Positions 13,801 through 24,078 of a DNA stretch of 64,000 nt are shown here, one piece after another. Position 1 is the first letter of the stretch. Each line of letters opens with the position of its first letter. The translations under genes and the position numbers were made by a program. Below the pieces are notes generated by a model. The model searched no databases. It was not told the DNA's origin and saw nothing but the letters and a program-made list of their open reading frames with translations. The stretch covers positions 1,810,534 to 1,874,533 of the forward strand of contig JANAVB010044017.1 of the NCBI GenBank assembly GCA_029216955.1, written 5' to 3'. The DNA is from Iris pallida (taxonomy: Eukaryota > Streptophyta > Magnoliopsida > Asparagales > Iridaceae).

Positions 13801-14496
13801 AAGGGACCAATTTATGTTGCAAAAATATGGCCAAGCTACTGTGTGAATGGGTTTAGGTTCAAGTCAACAACTTGCCCGATCAGAGACAAATTTTTGGATC
13901 TCGATTCCACCAAAAACAGTTGTTTGTGTATCAGATCTTCGAACTACAAAGATGTTGATACGGGCAACGATTTCTATGACGTCCTACGGGAGATTGTGGA
14001 GCTGACATATAGTTATGGAATATAGCCTTCTAAGATTGTGTTATTCAGGTGTGATTGGTTCGATCCGATTGAAGGTCAAGGTTGGAAAGTAGACAAGCAC
14101 GGTCTTGTGGATATAAACTATCGGCGTCGATATCAAGCCTATGAACCATTTGTCCTATCAAGTCAGGCTCAGCTCGTATACTTCATAAGTTATCCTAAAC
14201 GAAGAATAACAAGGTCAGACTGGTGGGCAGTATGCAAGACCAAAGCTAGAAATACCTTTGAGGTTGACGATATAGCTTATTAAGAGGATGAACTACCTCT
14301 TGTAACAAATATTATAGAAGTGGACACGACAGAAGTTCCTCATTACACTTCTAATTATGTAGAAGAAATAGAATTATCTGAAGAGAAAGATGCAGATGAA
14401 AATGAAGATGTAAAGGAGGAAGAAAAAGAACAAGAAGAATAAGAAGAAGAAGATGATGAGCTAAACGAACAAGATGAATTTTCAGAAGAGGATTAA
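10878..14496 (+). pseudogene. CACTA transposase TNP2 (En/Spm TNPD type), decayed
   Basis: TNP2 proteins cut and join the ends of CACTA transposons in the nucleus. The ATG at 10878 opens a transposase-associated domain (RSWMYNRR, then a C-x2-C pair in YPCVKCHN at about 11035-11060). The central Transposase_21 domain follows: YLPLMSRLQRLFM at 11702, TINDFPAYGMLSGW at about 12173, and WDLPYW...HNLDVMYIEKNV at about 12523-12600 (usually MHIEKN). A DUF4218 region spans 12767-13381 (CHVFMERL...FWEFL). After an apparent intron (about 13493-13749) comes DUF4216 (13792-14283) and an acidic tail ending at TAA 14494. Breaks: TAG at 10977, a frameshift near 11700, stops at 12149, 12722, 13379, 14023, 14281 and in the tail. 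Family assignment is firm; activity is excluded. Confidence 0.93.
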
Positions 14497-14629
14497 ATCT
14501 GTACGTTTGTTTTATCATCATATTTGACACTTTAATGACACTTTTGTGACTATGATATTTTTTAAAAATCTGTGATATCTATCATATAAAGATATATATT
14601 TGTTTTATTGTCATATGTTATTATCAGGT

Positions 14630-16600
14630 ATGACCAGACAAGGAGGACGACGCGGAGGATATTATGTTAGGCAGTCCCGTGTGTGTCAGGTTGGGGATAC
14701 AGATTCCGTACCCTCATCCTCATCTCTGAGTACGCCAGTGTACCATTCTATTTCCGGTCCATTACCGGGACAGGGCAGTTCCAGCAGGTTGGCGACTCCT
14801 CCCTTGTCGTCCAGCATTCCTTCCGCGTCCAGCATTCCTCTCGCGTCCAGCATTCCTCCTGCCGACGGCTCTATGGGGAGAGCCAACGTCGAGCATATGG
14901 AGGACGGTGATCAGACTGATCCTGGTCAGGCAGGAGGTGAGAGCGACCCTCCATGCACTCCCTCGGACGAGACGCGTATAGAGATTTGGACGGACGGGCC
15001 TACGAAGTAAGTTAATTAGTTAATATATATTTCTCAAATGATTATATGTACATATATATTCATGAAATTTATTATTGTATAGATATCAGCCTCCTGCAGT
15101 ACAGAGACAGCTGGGGTTATTTCTGAGGCAGAACTATGGTGGACCTTGGATTAACTACTCAGATGCTCCTGCAGATAGGAAGGACTTTTGGTTAGGCCCA
15201 CTTCAAGGTAAAAAATTTATTTATTTTTAAATTTTAATACTCATTTGTGTATATTATACAACTCTTTCTATTTAATTTCTTGTAGAGGACCTATTTCTAT
15301 CCACCACACCGGGCGGCAAAGATCGAGGCCCAATTTTCTGCCGTCATAGGTAAGCTCATCCGTGATGCGATCCACGAACAGAAGTCTCGTAATTGCTCAG
15401 GAAAGCCGATCCATGGTTGGATCACGCCAGAGCAGTGGACTGCGATGAAGGCTAGATTCGGCGAGGCCAGGTACCAGGAGCGGTCTGACAAGGCCAAGGT
15501 GGCGTGATTGAGCGCCAGTAAGTTGTGTGGTGGCTCCATTCCTATGACGGAGCATTTTCGTCGTCTGGTACATTTTCTTTACCGGACATCATTTTATATA
15601 TAGTTGGATAGAATGTTTAATACTAATAATAGATAATATATTTTAACAAGTAAAAAAGGGTGATGACCCCAACATGGTGACCGTCTTCTGGTCACCCATC
15701 GGAGGGCTGGGGAGTTCATTGACGAGTGGGCGACGCAGGCATATGTACGTTCTATTCTTTATATTAATTTACTATAATTTAGAAAACAGAAAAATATATA
15801 TCAATATAGACTTTAGCAAATACTTAGAGCAAACAATGTTCTAGGCCGAGTTTCTTCTGCTACAAGAGGAGGTGGCTGCTGCTGCTAGTACGCCGGTAGA
15901 GGGAGGGGCTGGTACTTCCTCCCAGCCGCCTACAGCTCCATCGTCGGACGACCTCTGGATGACCGCCGTTGGTGGTCTTCAGAAGGGTACGTAATATGGT
16001 ACGGGATCCTATGGCGCCTATTTAGCTTCAGAGTCATCCCGGGGCCCTCTATCAGTGTGTAGTCTCCAGCTTCGCAGGCATCATCATAAGATCAGGATAT
16101 TAGGTCGTCAGATTGACGAGCTGCGTCACGAGTTGTAGCAGCAGATTTCTGATCACCATACCGCAGAACGATAATCCAATGATCCGATGATCACCGGACG
16201 ATTTGATGCGGTCGACCGCAGTATACAGGAGCTGATGAGTCTGCAGCAGGCTACAGCTGCCAGCTTGCACACGCTCATCGATTCTACGAAGCGCACAAAG
16301 CGTAGACAGGTCAAGCTGGAGGGATCGCCGAGAACCGTGGCTGCCTCACTAACCCAGCTACATACTTCTCTTGAGGAGAGTACTCAGAGGATGGTGAGTA
16401 CTATTGCTACGCATGGTGACCGACTGTGAGAGCTGGAGCAGATACATCCTTCCGGTCCATCGACGGCGCCGACTCCAGACATTGCACTGCCTCCTCCTGC
16501 CCCTGTGGTGCAGCTTACACAAGAGCAGTATAAGTTCATGTTATCTCAGATGCGTAGCAGGGTCCTCAGTGATCCAGTAGATTTTTTATCATCTTTGTAT
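14630..16600 (+). pseudogene. CACTA accessory protein TNPA-like (Ptta/En/Spm plant transposase family), multi-exon, decayed
   Basis: The second CACTA gene normally binds the subterminal repeats and supports transposition. Exons inferred from GT-AG borders: about 14630-15005 (basic start MTRQGGRRGG, then Ser/Pro-rich), 15083-15207 (QLGLFLRQ, WINYSDAP), 15286-15567 (HGWITPEQW, GGSIPMTEHFRRL), about 15651-15746 (HGDRLLVTHRR, GEFIDEW) and 15845 onward (AEFLLLQEE, then a Gln/Leu-rich, probably coiled-coil C-terminus with QQATAASLHTLID). The order HFRRL, then a THRR-like block, then a Glu-rich helix fits the plant Ptta/En/Spm family. Stops or shifts interrupt it at about 15506, 15995, 16136, 16170 and 16427. 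It lies downstream of TNP2 on the same strand, as in autonomous CACTA elements. Exon ends are estimates. Confidence 0.78.
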
Positions 16601-16927
16601 GTATTGGCCCTATGGGCCCATTGATCATTGGTACACTGATTTTCATTCTTATTTGACTCTGTTGGACATGTATGTTTGTTGGACATGTATTTTTGTAATA
16701 TTTGCTTTGTTGGTATTTTCATTAAGTACATGTATGATATTTATTTGGACATGTATGTTTATGATATTTACTTTGTAGACTTTATGATGGCAGACACTTA
16801 TTCATCTATTAGTTATAGACTGTTATGATGGGAGACTGTTAATTATGATGATATCGGCAATGGAGATGACAAATAAACCTACGTTGGGTTATAAGCGATG
16901 ATCTGATATACAAAGGAGGTGTTGCCC
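16601..16927 (+). other. 3' flank of the TNPA-like gene with short direct repeats
   Basis: An AT-rich stretch where the phrase TTGGACATGTATGTTT and variants recur (about 16663-16760), together with TGATATTTACTTTG-like repeats. It probably is the 3' untranslated region of the transposase transcript. I see nothing else in it. Confidence 0.4.
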
Positions 16928-17313
16928 AAATTTAAAAAAATATGATTGGTATTTTTGTTATGCTGTGTGTCTGTGTTTACAGTGTGTGTGAAATGCAGTG
17001 TTCGGAACCATCGATAGTTTCAATTACTGTTGTATGTTTTATCTTGGACAGAAAGAGCAACAGTTCAGGGTGTACTTCTGAGAACTTCATTTTTATATCA
17101 TTCACTTTCTCAGGACGTCGTAAAGGATCCCGAGAAGGTGAAGGATGTGAAGAGGAAGCTCTGAGAAGTGTACCCTGAACTGTTGCTCTTTCCATCCAAG
17201 ATAAAACATAGAACAGTAAGCGAAACTGTCGATGGTTCGAACACTGTACTTCATACACACTGTAAACACAGACACATAGCATAACAAAATGCTAATCATA
17301 TTTTTTTAAATTT
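16928..17313. repeat. 386-bp foldback (inverted repeat) inside the CACTA element
   Basis: The left arm (about 16928-17116) is the reverse complement of the right arm (about 17130-17313). The outermost AAATTTAAAAAAATATGAT pairs with ATCATATTTTTTTAAATTT. Long blocks such as TCTGTGTTTACAGTGTGT, TTTTATCTTGGA and GAGCAACAGTTCAGGGT pair within the arms. The outer arms look roughly 85-90% identical by eye and the inner 35 bases pair less well, leaving a loop of about 12 bases. Open frames on both strands here are mirror shadows of one sequence. A transcript running through would form one long hairpin. Confidence 0.88.
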
Positions 17314-17782
17314 TTTATAATATCTGTGACGTATAGCAGCAATCTGTGACGTATAGCGACGTATCCTGACGTTGCTAATTAGCACCGTTATGCCGCTATC
17401 CGTTGCTATCCGTCGCTCAAAAGCTGACGTGGCAGAGAAATGACGTCGCTAATTTGGTCGTTGTATGTCGCTAAAATGCTGACGTGGCAGGAATGCCATG
17501 TCATCACATAAAAAGAAATAACGTCGCTAAGTGGTCGCACTACGTCGCTGTTTTGGCGACGTACTGTTACGGTGCTATATGTCGCTAATTTTGTGACGTC
17601 CTAGCGACATTGATTATGACGTCGCAAACATCGACAAAAGGCGACGAAATTGTCATCTGCGACTAGCTTTTTCGTAACCTTCATGTTTCGTTGCTAAAGT
17701 CGTCGCTAATTCCTATTAGCGACGTATTATCATTAATTAGCGACGTATCCTGACGTCGCTAATTTGACTTATTTTAGTAGTG
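17314..17782 (+). mobile_element. Right subterminal repeats and terminus of the TNP2-bearing CACTA
   Basis: The right end at 17782 reads, on the minus strand, CACTACTAAAATAAGTC. The 460 bp behind it carry about ten copies of GACGTCGCTAA or its complement in both orientations (for example 17420-17480 and 17700-17765), plus a pair of AAAGCTGACGTGGCAG-like units at 17418 and 17477. This is the classic array bound by a TNPA-type protein. The next bases are GGT, the expected half of a 3-bp duplication. Confidence 0.88.
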
Positions 17783-20700
17783 GGTGTTCTAAAGAATATG
17801 AGTAAATGTAATGAGAACATCGTTCGACGAATGAGACTCTCCGAACAAGAGATCCTCTCGTAGTGGGGCTCGTGTAAACCGTCGATTGTCAACAACAACA
17901 TAAACCAATAGCAGCCCCTCCAGTCTATTAACCGTCCTCCCCACCCAATGCATCTAAAATAGGCCAACTCCTCGACATGCTCAATCCCTAATGTAGGGTC
18001 CAATATATAGTAATAAAAATATCTAGCATGAACTACACCATCGTACGTCCCGACCATACTGATGATCAATCGAATACTGGAGTACGTAGTCCTATATCTT
18101 TGAATTGCATCATCGTATCCAAGCATATGTTGAGGTCTAACAAGATATCAGTGTATCGGCTCTGTAGCACATGGGTAGTCTCTAATGGACTAGGCAAACA
18201 AGTAAGAACCAATGTATCTCATTGGTTACACCCAGAGTCATACTCGAACACGCAAATAATATGCAGTAAATAAGTAACAAGACATGAAATATAAATAAAT
18301 AGAATGACATAGTGGCAAAATATACTTGTCTGGAGGTGGTACAATGATCTGATGATGTCCTGCAAGCAAAATCCTCAAGCCAAATAAAAGCAGTAGCAAT
18401 GGGACTTGCGTAAATATCTTCAGATGCTGAAACAAACACCACTAATGTTCCCAAAATAAGAGAATAGCTAAGATAGGCTATCCATAAGTCCAATTCTAGA
18501 CATATGGGCAAAATAATAATTTCGGGTCAAAATGTTGTCTACCATTGTATCCACTCTGGACCGAAAATGTGCCATAATAAAAGTCCTATAAATTTAACAA
18601 ACTATAATACACAAGTCCAAAATGATGATACGAATCAAATGGTATATCCATAATTGGATTCCGATGAGCCGATCTAAAAATAACCCGTCGACCCAAAATG
18701 AGGGACCCGATTTGCATCAAAATGTGTACCGGGGCCAAAGTTCTCTAATCTAGCAAACTATATGTCAACGAGTCCAGAATAATGAGGGGAAGCCAACATT
18801 ATATTCAGGATTGGATTCCGATGAGCCGATTTCAAAATGACCCGTTGATTCGAACTATGGGACCTAATTTGCACCGAAATGTGTGCCGGAGCCACGTTGC
18901 TCCAAATTTAGCATGTTATATATGATTTCTTGGTAGAATGATGTTATGAGTCAAGTGGTAGTGTCAAAATTGGAATCCAGAGTCCTGGGATCAAAATTGG
19001 AATTTTATAAGTTGGAAATCGAATTCGGACGACCAACTTTGGCGATGAATTCAACCAATCAAACGACCTCACAACGTAATAAATTTTTTATCTTAAACAG
19101 AGGGTTATACCAGCAGTATATAGGAATCGATGGCTAGTCAAAAGTAGCTACATCGGCAAGGAAATTCCAAGAAGTTGGCTCCATAAAATTATAAAAAATA
19201 AATATAATTATTCAACCAACTTTATGGCCAGTTTAAGTAACCAATCAAATTAATGATTGAAAATTTAGGTGGAGGTAGAGCTATATACTGAGATTACACT
19301 TAAAAGAAAGATTTTGACGATCTGACGGTTGGATTACCTATAAAATATGTGTAAATTTGTTGTCCCGAAGTATAATTATGACTTGGCATTCCTCACGTGC
19401 ATCGACGGGATCTTTTCCATATCACAGGGATCGTCTGTAATGATTGTCGGAGAGGACTGAAGCCTATACCAGGGTACTCATGGTGTGGTGCACGATAATA
19501 AGTTGTGTGCCATGGCAGTAGGCAATGCACAGGGGAGGCAGGTGCCGGGGATCGCGCCACAATTGCGTTCATGGTGAGGTTTTGTTGTGCTTCCACTGGT
19601 AGTAGGATATGTGGGGTACAAATAGGATGGTACACCATCGACCAGGAGGCAACTGCGGCGAGGGGATGGCCACGTGATAGTCGTGCACAGGCAGAGCCAG
19701 ACTACCGTGTGGCGGCAGGACGGTCGCTAGGAAGTTTTGTTCGCTTGGGGCCGCTGGGAAGATCTCCTGCAACAGCAATGGCTGTACAAGGAGAAGCCTG
19801 TACGAGGCTGCGGTGGCAGGGTCACCAGGTGATCATTGGGCAGTGGATGGACAGTGCATAGCGATGAGCAGTTGGGATCTCGTCAAAAAATTGTAGCAAC
19901 AGCTGTGACAGCAGCAGCTATAGTGCTCTTTGCATGCGAGGGACACGAAGCAGTACAGGCACGCTAGGAAGAGTGCACCACCGTGCCTCAGTCGGCTGAC
20001 TATCGGCCAGAGGAAGGGTGGTACATGGTGCTCAAGTTAGGTGATAAAGAGGAGGTGGGATGGCTATGTGGTGGTTGGGTAGAGAAGAGTGGAGTGGTTG
20101 GTTGTAGAGAGGGGTACAGAAGAAGAAGAAGAAGAACGGAGAGAGGAGATATTGGTCGACCAAGTGGGGGGGATGTATGAGTGTTTAAAATTAGAGTGAG
20201 GGAAGAAGGAATGTATTTAAAGTAGGAGAGTGTTGTGTTGGTATTAGGACCGACTAGGTTTCTACAATGAGTATATGAGGGTTGTCATGAAGGGATGAGT
20301 AGTTGGGATAAGTAGGAGTTTGAATGAAAGGGTAGGATTGAGTGTGTGCTAGGTTAGGTCATATTTTAGGAATATGATCAATGGAGTTGTCCATTGAATT
20401 TTTGAGTGCGTAGACTAGGTGTTTGGTATTTTATAAAGAAGAAAAACAAGTGTGGGGTGTTTGGTATGTGTCATAAGAGTGGCCACATAAATTTGAGTTG
20501 GGTGTTTGGGTTCGATTGGGTTAGGTTTGGACTTGGAGCCATCATAACCACAATTTAAGCCATTTATGATAATTGATAAAGTAACAGCATACGGGAGCTC
20601 AATTGGATGGCAAACGAGTGGCATGTGTGTAGTAGGCTCAAAATAGGTTAAAATCATATATTGTGTCGATTAGGTTGGATCAATGTCGAGTCCCGAAATT

Positions 20701-21005
20701 AAATTGAATGTTAGGTCAAGTTTTACTTAGATGGTCCAATGGTCTAAATTGACCAGAAAGTTGCGCGATCTAAATAGAATGCAAGGGAACAAATTTGAGT
20801 GATACATGATATATCAAAATGAAGCTAAACTTTCTACTACAATACTCATGAAGAAATTTTCGAGAGATTGATATCCCTGATGCTCCAAAAATCAAAGTTA
20901 CAAAAAAATTCATTTAATGATGAAAACTAATTATAATAAAATTATTTATTGAAAATTATTTATTTAATTTTTTAAAAAGAAATCCTAAAATCCAGGGGGC
21001 TTACA
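17783..21005 (-). mobile_element. Partial LTR of a Ty3/gypsy-type element
   Basis: On the minus strand it starts at 21005 with TGTAAGCCCCCTGGATTTTAGG and runs to the CACTA end. It is related to the solo LTR at 46563-49308: around 18480-18550 it shares the order TCCAATTCTAGACA...GGGCAAAAT...GACCGAAAATGTGCC with 47430-47515. A roughly 160-bp tandem duplication lies at about 18600-18920 (TTGGATTCCGATGAGCCGAT occurs twice). On the minus strand a TTTAAATA box near 20210 is followed by a pyrimidine-rich leader at 20180-19990. The 3' end of the LTR is missing. Confidence 0.65.
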
Positions 21006-21836
21006 GTTTAGGAGAGATCAAAGATATGGATCTTTATCCTCCTTGCCCAATGCATATGAAGCTATAAAATCATCAAAAATTGGAGAACTATCATCTTTTA
21101 AGTAAGAAGAAAAAAAATCAATTAATATTTTTTTAAAGATGAGCAATCAATTTTTTTTTCCAATAAAGCATATATAACAAGAAAAAGTGATGTACATTAA
21201 CCTATGTAGGATGACTTCATAAACATATAAGCTTGGTCAACATATGTTACCGTTTGCAAAAATATCATCATGAAATTTTGAATAAACTCAAATCACAACA
21301 TCCATAATATAAAGCATAATATAGCTCAAAAATATAAAAAATTAAAAACACAATATTTATTACTATCTAATTAGGTAAAGATTCGCTAATTGATTATTTT
21401 ACATGGACCAAATATGTTTTACCATATATATACCTTCAAGGAGTAATAACTAAGCCTAGTTATTATTTAATATGAAGTCCAATATTAGTTCAAATAACAA
21501 AGACATATATGTGGTAACCTATGAGTAGCCAAAGGTAGAGTAAAGACTTGACTTGAAAAACACATAATTAAAGGATCTTGAATTACTCGACGATTATTAT
21601 TATTTATCAAGGAGAAACAAATAATTTATATATGATCTACCAAATCTAATTTAAATGATTACTAATTAAAATAAAATAAGATATAAAATATTTTATGATA
21701 AAATCATAACTGAAAGTCAGAGGAACTAGATGATGATTTCTTAAGACTATTATGGGTGAGGTTAAAAAGAAGAATCATATGCTTCAACAAATCAATCATG
21801 AAAAATTAGTTTTAACCAAGAATTTATTAAAATATA

Positions 21837-21838
<2 letters not shown>
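21006..21838. other. Unassigned AT-rich interval
   Basis: About 830 bp with no family match. The stretch 21003-21103 has a stop-free frame ending in a splice-donor-like AAGTAAG, but it matches nothing I know. No RNA gene or clear transposon end was seen. Confidence 0.35.

Positions 21839-21885
<47 letters not shown>
21839..21885. repeat. (TG)n microsatellite
   Basis: About 23 uninterrupted TG units, directly upstream of the SINE-like unit. Confidence 0.97.
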
Positions 21886-21888
<3 letters not shown>

Positions 21889-21889
21889 A

Positions 21890-21997
21890 GGCACTAGCCT
21901 AGTCATAGTGCAGGGGCTGCCCGAGCACAGGTCTCGGGTCCGAAACCCCCTGCGTCTGGATGGCTTTGGGCCATGGTCCAGCTTGGAGAAAGGATAC

Positions 21998-22000
<3 letters not shown>
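21890..22000 (+). mobile_element. tRNA-derived SINE-like unit
   Basis: An A-box-like TAGCCTAGTCATAGTG (about 21895) is followed at the right distance by a B-box-like GGGTCCGAAACCCC (about 21935). The boxes lie in a GC-rich island of about 80 bp that ends in a pure AT tail. That is the layout of plant SINEs, which are RNA polymerase III transcripts mobilised by LINE enzymes. The cloverleaf is not intact, so it is not a working tRNA gene. No target-site duplication was identified. Confidence 0.5.
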
Positions 22001-22066
<66 letters not shown>

Positions 22067-22074
22067 TATATATA
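22001..22074. repeat. (AT)n microsatellite
   Basis: About 74 bp of AT units with one slip at 22059, between the SINE-like unit and the copia LTR. Confidence 0.97.
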
Positions 22075-22095
22075 GTTTTGAGCTCTCTAGACTAG

Positions 22096-22789
22096 TGGTA
22101 TTAGAGCAGATTTGGTAAGGGCAAATTTTGGAGCCCAAATATGGTAAAAGATTTTATTTGATATGATTTTGAAATCTACATTAAATATCTGACTGAATTA
22201 GATTTACAAATTTGTATCAAATATTTAATTTGATAATATTTTGACGTCTATAATCGGTGATGAGATATAATCTACACCGTTGATTGTTGGTGGACGGCCA
22301 AATCTGATGGTGGAGTTTTTTTAGTATTTTCTAACCCTAAAATAGGTTTCTAATCCTATAAAATAGGAGGAGGGTGGAGGCACAAAAAGGAGACACAAAG
22401 TGGAGATTCGGGGTTCTCGACCATAAGAAAATCTAAGAGAAATTTCATACTTTGTTCTTAGTACTTCGCCATCCAAGACAGAAGGAGAAAGAAGATCTAA
22501 TTGACGAGTCATCAATTTCAGTTAGGAGATTATTACGGGTTGGTGAGTGATCTCAATTGTAACATTCTGTTTTTTCTTGAGAGTGGTAATGGGGTTGAAC
22601 CTATTACGGCAAAGGGTTCAACATGGGTCTTGTCAATCTTGTAAATTCGTCTGAGTTATTAAAGGTTGAAATTTTTCCAGGTGACATATTTTTTTGCCAT
22701 ATACTTGTCATCATCTTGTGCTTTGTGTCCATTAGAAGGGAGTTAGTTTTGATCAGGTGGGTAGGCTAACGGTTCGTATGCGCCCAACA
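22096..22789 (+). mobile_element. 5' LTR of a Ty1/copia element
   Basis: It aligns along its whole length with the LTR at 27137-27821, for example TCTACATTAAATATCTGA, GGAGATTCGGGG and TTGCCATCCAAGACAGAAGG-like segments. It ends CCCAACA at 22789. The start is uncertain because the first 15-20 bases differ from the TGTTGGAGTC start of the 3' copy. A TATAAAATAGGAGGA box at about 22355 and a following leader fit a copia promoter. Confidence 0.82.
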
Positions 22790-22802
22790 ATTGGTATCAA
22801 AC
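22790..22802 (+). other. Primer-binding site of the copia element
   Basis: Directly after the LTR the sequence reads ATTGGTATCAAAC, close to the TGGTATCAGAGC complement of initiator Met-tRNA used by most plant copia elements. Its position one base after the LTR sets the LTR end. Confidence 0.75.
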
Positions 22803-22821
22803 TTTGGAGGTTCTAGCAACC

Positions 22822-24078
22822 ATGTCTTCGGAGAAGATGAACACTCATATGATCACCCTCACAGGGGAAAACTGGACAATTTGGAAGCCAGTGATGGAGG
22901 ATCTACCCTGGTGTAAGGACTTTCATAGTCCGTTGGAGGGTAATAGCGTAAAGCCAACGGATAAAGCTATTGAAGGCTGGAAACGACTGGATCGAAAGGC
23001 CGTTGGACTCACCTCTAATGGTTGGATGATTCGGGGTTTCACCATATGTCTATGGAGAGTTTGTCAAAAGCATTATAGGAGAAGCTGTATTTTTTTATAC
23101 GAAAGGAAGACGGTTGGCAATAAGGCAGTTTCTTATTCGCCAACTTATCGACTCAAAGTATAAGAGGGTGCCCAGTGGCACAACATCTGAATAAGGTTCA
23201 TGGTATCATCAATCAGCTGTCTGCGACAAAGATGGTGACGGATAATGAGCTTCAGGCCCTACTGCTCTTAAGTTCTCTGTCGGAAAGCTGGAAGACATTG
23301 GGGGTGTTAGTGAGCAACCTGTACCTGATGGAGTTGTCACGATAGAGGTAGTCAAAAGTAGCTTATTGAATGAGGAGGTCCGATGCAAGTAAGTGGAATT
23401 ATCGCAGGCGTCCGCTCTTGTGGCTTTCTATGGGAAGGGAAGGCCCAAGTCATAGGTAAGGACAAGGGAGAGTTCTCGGTATCTTAAGATTATCGACCGC
23501 AAGGATGACTACTATTACTGTGGTAGAAGGGGTCATATCAAGAGGAATTGTATAAAGCACAAAGCTAAGAAGGCCAACGGCAAGGACGATCAGGAGGATC
23601 TCACGACATTTAGAGGTATCATCATCGAGCGATCGATGCAGAGGAACCTTGTGGCATGTGGCATGATGGCAACTGGGTCAAAGATGGAAGCGATGTATCA
23701 CGCCACTCTACTCCACATAGAAGGATCTTTACGTCATACCAAGGTGGCAGGTTTGGACGTGTGAAGATGGACGACGAAGGGACGACTGCAGTTGTAGGCA
23801 TCGATGATGTGCACTTGATGACGAAGTTTGGTGTGAAGCTCATCCTCAGGGGTATACGACATATACAAATTTTGTGCTACACTTAGTTTTGGTTGAAAGA
23901 TTGGCAGATGATGGTTGTCGCAGTCTGTTTAGGGACAAAGATTGGATGCTTGCGAAGAGTTTTAAATAGTTGGCGCAGGAATATTTATGTTGTGGCATAT
24001 ACAAGCGCAAGCCACTGAGTTGTACATGCCGACTATCGACACCTGAGGGAGGCTCGAAGGGTGGTCGACAGGAGGTGG
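22822..24078 (+). pseudogene. Ty1/copia gag-pol, 5' part (gag, zinc knuckle, protease, pre-integrase), decayed
   Basis: The first ATG of the gag-like frame is at 22822 (MSSEKMNTHMITLTGENW). LTGENWTIWKPVMED and PLEGNSVKPTD are the usual start of plant copia gag. A zinc knuckle at about 23500-23560 reads YYYCGRRGHIKRNC, so the first Cys of the CCHC set is replaced by Tyr. The protease region follows at about 23690-23870 (HSTPHRRIFTSYQGG, VHLMTKFGVKLILRG), then a pre-integrase-like stretch to about 23990. The Asp-Ser/Thr-Gly active triad is not readable in the open frame. Several frameshifts and stops separate the blocks. The element cannot make Gag-Pol. Confidence 0.85.

Noticed and set aside
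16942..17299. Several small open frames on both strands as genes
   Set aside because: They are mirror images of one another produced by the foldback.
21003..21103. Stop-free exon-like stretch as a host gene exon
   Set aside because: No family match, only one plausible splice border and no neighbouring exons.
21890..21960. A functional tRNA gene
   Set aside because: B-box-like and A-box-like words are present but no complete cloverleaf with an anticodon stem could be drawn.
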